The notes under the pieces: generated by a model
Database searches by the model: none
What the model was told of the DNA's origin: nothing
What the model saw: the letters and a program-made list of their open reading frames with translations, nothing else
From: Armatimonadota bacterium
GTDB taxonomy: Bacteria; Armatimonadota; UBA5829
Assembly (NCBI GenBank): GCA_026415535.1
Contig: JAOAGX010000060.1
Coordinates: 1 to 10,121 of the forward strand
Length of the DNA stretch: 10,121 nucleotides
Direction of reading: 5' to 3'
Part shown: one piece after another, positions 7,777 through 10,121 of the stretch
Position numbering within the stretch: the stretch's first letter is position 1
Layout: each line of letters starts with the position of its first letter
Made by a program: the position numbers and the translations under genes

Positions 7777-7974
7777 CAAAAATGGCCAAAATGACAAAAA
7801 TGGCCAGAATGACAAAACTGCCAGAACGACAAAATGGCCAGAGTGACAAAATTATCAGAATGACAAAAAAATGATCAGAATAGCAAAATGATCATGATAA
7901 TAAAAAGATCTGAATTAAAACGACCAGAACGACAAAAGTGATCGGAACAACATCGGCAAGAACGACGAATAATC
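7770..7974. repeat. Degenerate 17-18 bp tandem array
   Basis: On the plus strand the consensus unit is AGAATGACAAAAATGGCC. Unit starts are 7770, 7788, 7806, 7823, 7840, 7857, 7877, 7894, 7911, 7926, 7944 and 7958, mostly 17 or 18 bp apart with one 20-bp and two short units. The first two are nearly identical; similarity falls steadily with distance, and the last three are barely recognisable. The first unit overlaps the AGAATGA end of the second hairpin repeat. The palindrome in each unit is TGGCCA in the proximal units and TGATCA or AGATCT in the middle ones. Nothing suggests that it codes for protein. Confidence 0.85.
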
Positions 7975-8097
7975 GGAAACCACAGAATTCAGAACCGCAA
8001 CAGAAATGCTCATGACCCAACGCTAAAAGCAAGAGCAGAGCTCGGAAAAGAAAGCATACCTAAAAACAACAGCAACCGTCATAACAACAAATGATGT

Positions 8098-10121
8098 CTA
8101 AGGTAAAATCGTCAGCACAAGTGAGTCGCTTTCGTCGACTCCGCCTACCAAAGCCATTACCCAGTATCCGGTATAGGGCTCAAGCAAGTCTCTTTCGGTG
8201 ACACGCTCGTAGCCAGCGGAGGATCCTCCGTATTTGTATATCGTTGATCTAACCCATCCGGCCCTCTCCGCATCAAGAAGCGTCCTCGTCCGACCCTTAT
8301 AAGTAAACAGGGCAGCTCTCCACGGAACTGCATGAGCATAAGGGTTGCCGATCATGTTGTATCCTCTGTAAAGAGGAATGTTGAACCCCTTCGAACCATC
8401 GAACGTTGGTAATGTTTCGAGAGTCGGATACGATTCGTCAACGTAGACGTCGTTCGGCAAAATCAACCAGAAGGCCGCTCCGGCAGGAAAACAGTACTGC
8501 CATTGCCTGAGGGCGCTGTCATAGTAGTAGCCACCTCCAGTCGCGACCGTGAGCGTCCCGAAGTTCGTCAGCGGGTTGAACCACACCTTGTCCGCTGGAT
8601 TTTGCGGGTTGTAGGTATCGTAGCCGATGGCAGTCGAATCAACGAGCGAACGCGGAGACGCCAGCCACCGAATCAGCGTAGACCTTGGACTACTTCCAAG
8701 GCCGAATCTCGCACCTGGCAGAAGCTTTTCAGGTGTATCCACAACCCGATTGGAGATATTGTAAGGGAATGCAAAGAGATGAATGCCCTTGGCAACCTTC
8801 TTCCTAGCAACGGTAAACACGCCCCAGTCCGAAACGACATCCCCTCCTGCGGTAGCCTCGGCCGACACATATAGATTGTGCGTGCCGGGTGTCATAAAGG
8901 TTGTGCTCGAGATGTCAGACCAGTTGAACTGTATCGCCGTCCGCGCAGCATTCAGATAAAAGTAAACAGTAGTGCCGTCGATTATGACGCCCTCATTGGG
9001 ATTATCAGGCACGCCGTCGTCGTTGATATCCGCGTAGTCTAAATAAACCTTGACCGTGGCGAGATTAACCCCTTGTATGGCTATTCTGAAGTCAGGCGAG
9101 GTTCCAACCGTGCCACCCTTGGCTGGATGAATTATCCTAACCACCGCATTAGCTAAAGATGCTTGGACGTCCAGAATTCCTGCACCGTACTTGACAGGAT
9201 CCATACCACCGGACTTGGGCGGTCTGGCGCCGGTGAGAAGGCGGCTCCTCACCTCAGAAGCAGGCACTCCGTATCCCAAAAGCAGTGCGGCTGCCCCCGA
9301 CACATGAGGAGCGGCCATTGATGTTCCTTGCATATAACCGTAGCTGAATACGGGATTGTTGTTCGTCCAAGAAACTGTCGTGCTAAAGATCTGCGCCTCC
9401 TGGCCTAGCGTAGAGTCCCCTCCCGGTGCGGCAATATCGACTTTGCCGTAGGTTGAATAGGGCGCTATCGCATCGTAAGGCCCGACCGCAGACACCGAAA
9501 TACACTCCGGATACCACGCCGGATAGTTGGGCGTATCATCTCCGCCATTGCCAGCCGAAGCCACGAGTATTACCCCGGCTGTAGCGAGTTGGGTGAGTTT
9601 GGCATGCAGTGCGGGGTCGTCACCTGGCCCCCCGAGACTCATATTCACCACATGCGCGCCCTGGTTTAGTGCAAAATCCAGGCACTCTATCAGAAGAGTA
9701 GTAGTAGGATCATTAGGCCCAAAAAAGCGAATCGGCATTATGTTCACGCCGTTCCAGCAGACACCGCATACGCCAATCGCATTGTTGCCTTGCGCGGCTA
9801 TAGTACCGGCTACGTGTGTGCCGTGACCATCGGTATCGTTTGACGGGTCGGCGTCGCCTTCGTTGAAGTCATAGCCCGCAACGATACGATTTACAAGGTC
9901 AGGATGCTTCGCTACTCCAGTGTCGATGACGGCAACCTTTATCCTGGAACTGCCCTTGGTTATCTCCCACGCTCCGGGCATATTGATTTGTCTCATACCC
10001 CAGAGCTTATTCCAATGCTCGTCGTTCGGTATGGCATGCAATTGGTAAATGTAGTTAGGCTGGATGCTTTCGATTATCCACCGGACAGGCCTGTACCGGT
10101 AGTAAGCACCGTGAGTGTTGT
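8098..10121 (-). CDS. Secreted S8 subtilisin-like serine protease, 5' end missing
   Basis: The frame is open from the right edge to a TAG at 8098, giving 673 visible residues; the signal peptide and most of any propeptide lie outside. A TTG at 10041 is not the likely start, because the 26 codons before it continue into typical subtilase sequence (IQPNYIYQL, then LWGM and AW). The catalytic triad is intact: D66 in VAVIDTGV, H99 in DGHGTHVAGT, S267 in GTSMAAPHVSG; oxyanion-hole N191 sits in ASAGNGG. The peptidase domain spans about residues 60-325. An Ig-like segment follows (about 329-440) with an Asp-rich loop DINDDGVPDN that may bind calcium. A C-terminal module covers about 444-656, with GYNMIGNPY at 586-594 and GYWV at 651-654. 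By family, it is an extracellular endopeptidase; its substrate is unknown. One candidate is the neighbouring secreted proteins, which is inference only. Confidence 0.96.
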   Translation of the reverse strand, partial: NTHGAYYRYRPVRWIIESIQPNYIYQLHAIPNDEHWNKLWGMRQINMPGAWEITKGSSRIKVAVIDTGVAKHPDLVNRIVAGYDFNEGDADPSNDTDGHGTHVAGTIAAQGNNAIGVCGVCWNGVNIMPIRFFGPNDPTTTLLIECLDFALNQGAHVVNMSLGGPGDDPALHAKLTQLATAGVILVASAGNGGDDTPNYPAWYPECISVSAVGPYDAIAPYSTYGKVDIAAPGGDSTLGQEAQIFSTTVSWTNNNPVFSYGYMQGTSMAAPHVSGAAALLLGYGVPASEVRSRLLTGARPPKSGGMDPVKYGAGILDVQASLANAVVRIIHPAKGGTVGTSPDFRIAIQGVNLATVKVYLDYADINDDGVPDNPNEGVIIDGTTVYFYLNAARTAIQFNWSDISSTTFMTPGTHNLYVSAEATAGGDVVSDWGVFTVARKKVAKGIHLFAFPYNISNRVVDTPEKLLPGARFGLGSSPRSTLIRWLASPRSLVDSTAIGYDTYNPQNPADKVWFNPLTNFGTLTVATGGGYYYDSALRQWQYCFPAGAAFWLILPNDVYVDESYPTLETLPTFDGSKGFNIPLYRGYNMIGNPYAHAVPWRAALFTYKGRTRTLLDAERAGWVRSTIYKYGGSSAGYERVTERDLLEPYTGYWVMALVGGVDESDSLVLTILP
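8152..8790 (-). other. C-terminal IGNPF/GYWV module of the protease
   Basis: Visible residues 444-656, about 28 residues longer than the matching module in the 663-residue protein. The extra length lies before the IGNPY motif, in a Tyr- and Gly-rich stretch (ATGGGYYYDSALRQW). Shared landmarks are an opening FAFPY strand, PAGAAFWL, GYNMIGNPY, AGW, a YKY strand and PYTGYWVMA. The position at the extreme end, after the enzyme and an Ig-like domain, fits a role in attachment or sorting, but that is inferred. Confidence 0.75.
8989..9030 (-). other. Asp-rich, possibly calcium-binding loop in the protease
   Basis: The translated stretch reads D-I-N-D-D-G-V-P-D-N-P-N-E-G, with acidic or Asn residues at spaced positions as in EF-hand-like and thrombospondin-3-like calcium loops. 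It sits inside the Ig-like segment between the peptidase and the C-terminal module. Calcium binding is an inference from spacing only. Confidence 0.4.

Larger units (their letters stand above)
7563..8097. other. 535-nt intergenic region between protease and second gene
   Basis: No convincing reading frame lies here. From the protease side: 7975-8097 is A-rich on the plus strand and shows no hairpin followed by a T-run on the minus strand, so I see no clear intrinsic terminator. About 7770-7974 is a degenerate tandem array, and 7721-7776 holds two hairpin-forming repeats. From 7575 to 7720 no match to a sigma-70 promoter has proper spacing. Because all three genes share a strand, the region could be an internal untranslated segment of one long transcript, or could contain a promoter of a type I cannot recognise. 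Confidence 0.7.

Noticed and set aside
7721..7974. CRISPR array
   Set aside because: Units are 17-18 bp, contiguous and progressively degenerate, with no unique spacers of constant length, and no cas gene is in the window.
8030..8050. Intrinsic terminator after the protease (GAGC-AGA-GCTC inverted repeat)
   Set aside because: The stem is only 4 bp and the minus strand downstream lacks a T-run.
8098..10041. Protease starting at the TTG at 10041
   Set aside because: The frame continues upstream to the window edge with typical subtilase pre-catalytic sequence and no signal peptide yet, so the true start is outside the window.

Overview
The window carries three long protein-coding genes, all on the minus strand and all apparently encoding exported proteins. 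Transcription runs from position 10121 towards 1. In that order they are: a subtilisin-family (S8) serine protease whose 5' end lies beyond the right edge (8098-10121); a 535-nt non-coding gap holding short repeats (7563-8097); a 663-residue secreted protein of unrecognised function (5571-7562); and, 3 nt after its stop codon, a giant secreted repeat protein of at least 1855 residues that runs off the left edge (1-5567). I see no RNA gene, transposase, phage gene or CRISPR array.

The protease has a complete catalytic triad, an Ig-like segment and a long C-terminal module. The 663-residue protein has a clear signal peptide, a large N-terminal region, a beta-rich middle region and a C-terminal module resembling that of the protease (GYNMIGNPY / GWNLIGNPF, then GYWV about 65-70 residues later). 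The giant protein has a signal peptide and a non-repetitive N-terminal 550 residues. A 30-residue tandem repeat and a longer PGD-containing beta repeat follow, occupying roughly residues 558-1225. A non-repetitive C-terminal part carries two copies of an FRVRY..KD..PP motif. The three look like parts of an extracellular or cell-surface system: a protease, a protein sharing its C-terminal module, and a large stalk-like protein. That link is inferred from strand order, spacing and shared domains, not shown.

The gap upstream of the second gene contains two copies of a short hairpin-forming repeat with the core GAGCGTAGCGAAGAAT (minus strand). A degenerate 17-18 bp tandem array of about a dozen units directly adjoins them and decays with distance from the hairpins.

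The organism is bacterial: signal peptides, a Shine-Dalgarno sequence and close gene packing support this. Base composition looks near 50% GC. Giant secreted repeat proteins, IGNPF-type C-terminal modules and GAGCGTAGCGAAGAAT intergenic repeats suggest an environmental, poorly cultured lineage such as Armatimonadota. That placement is a weak inference; no phylogenetic marker gene is present.
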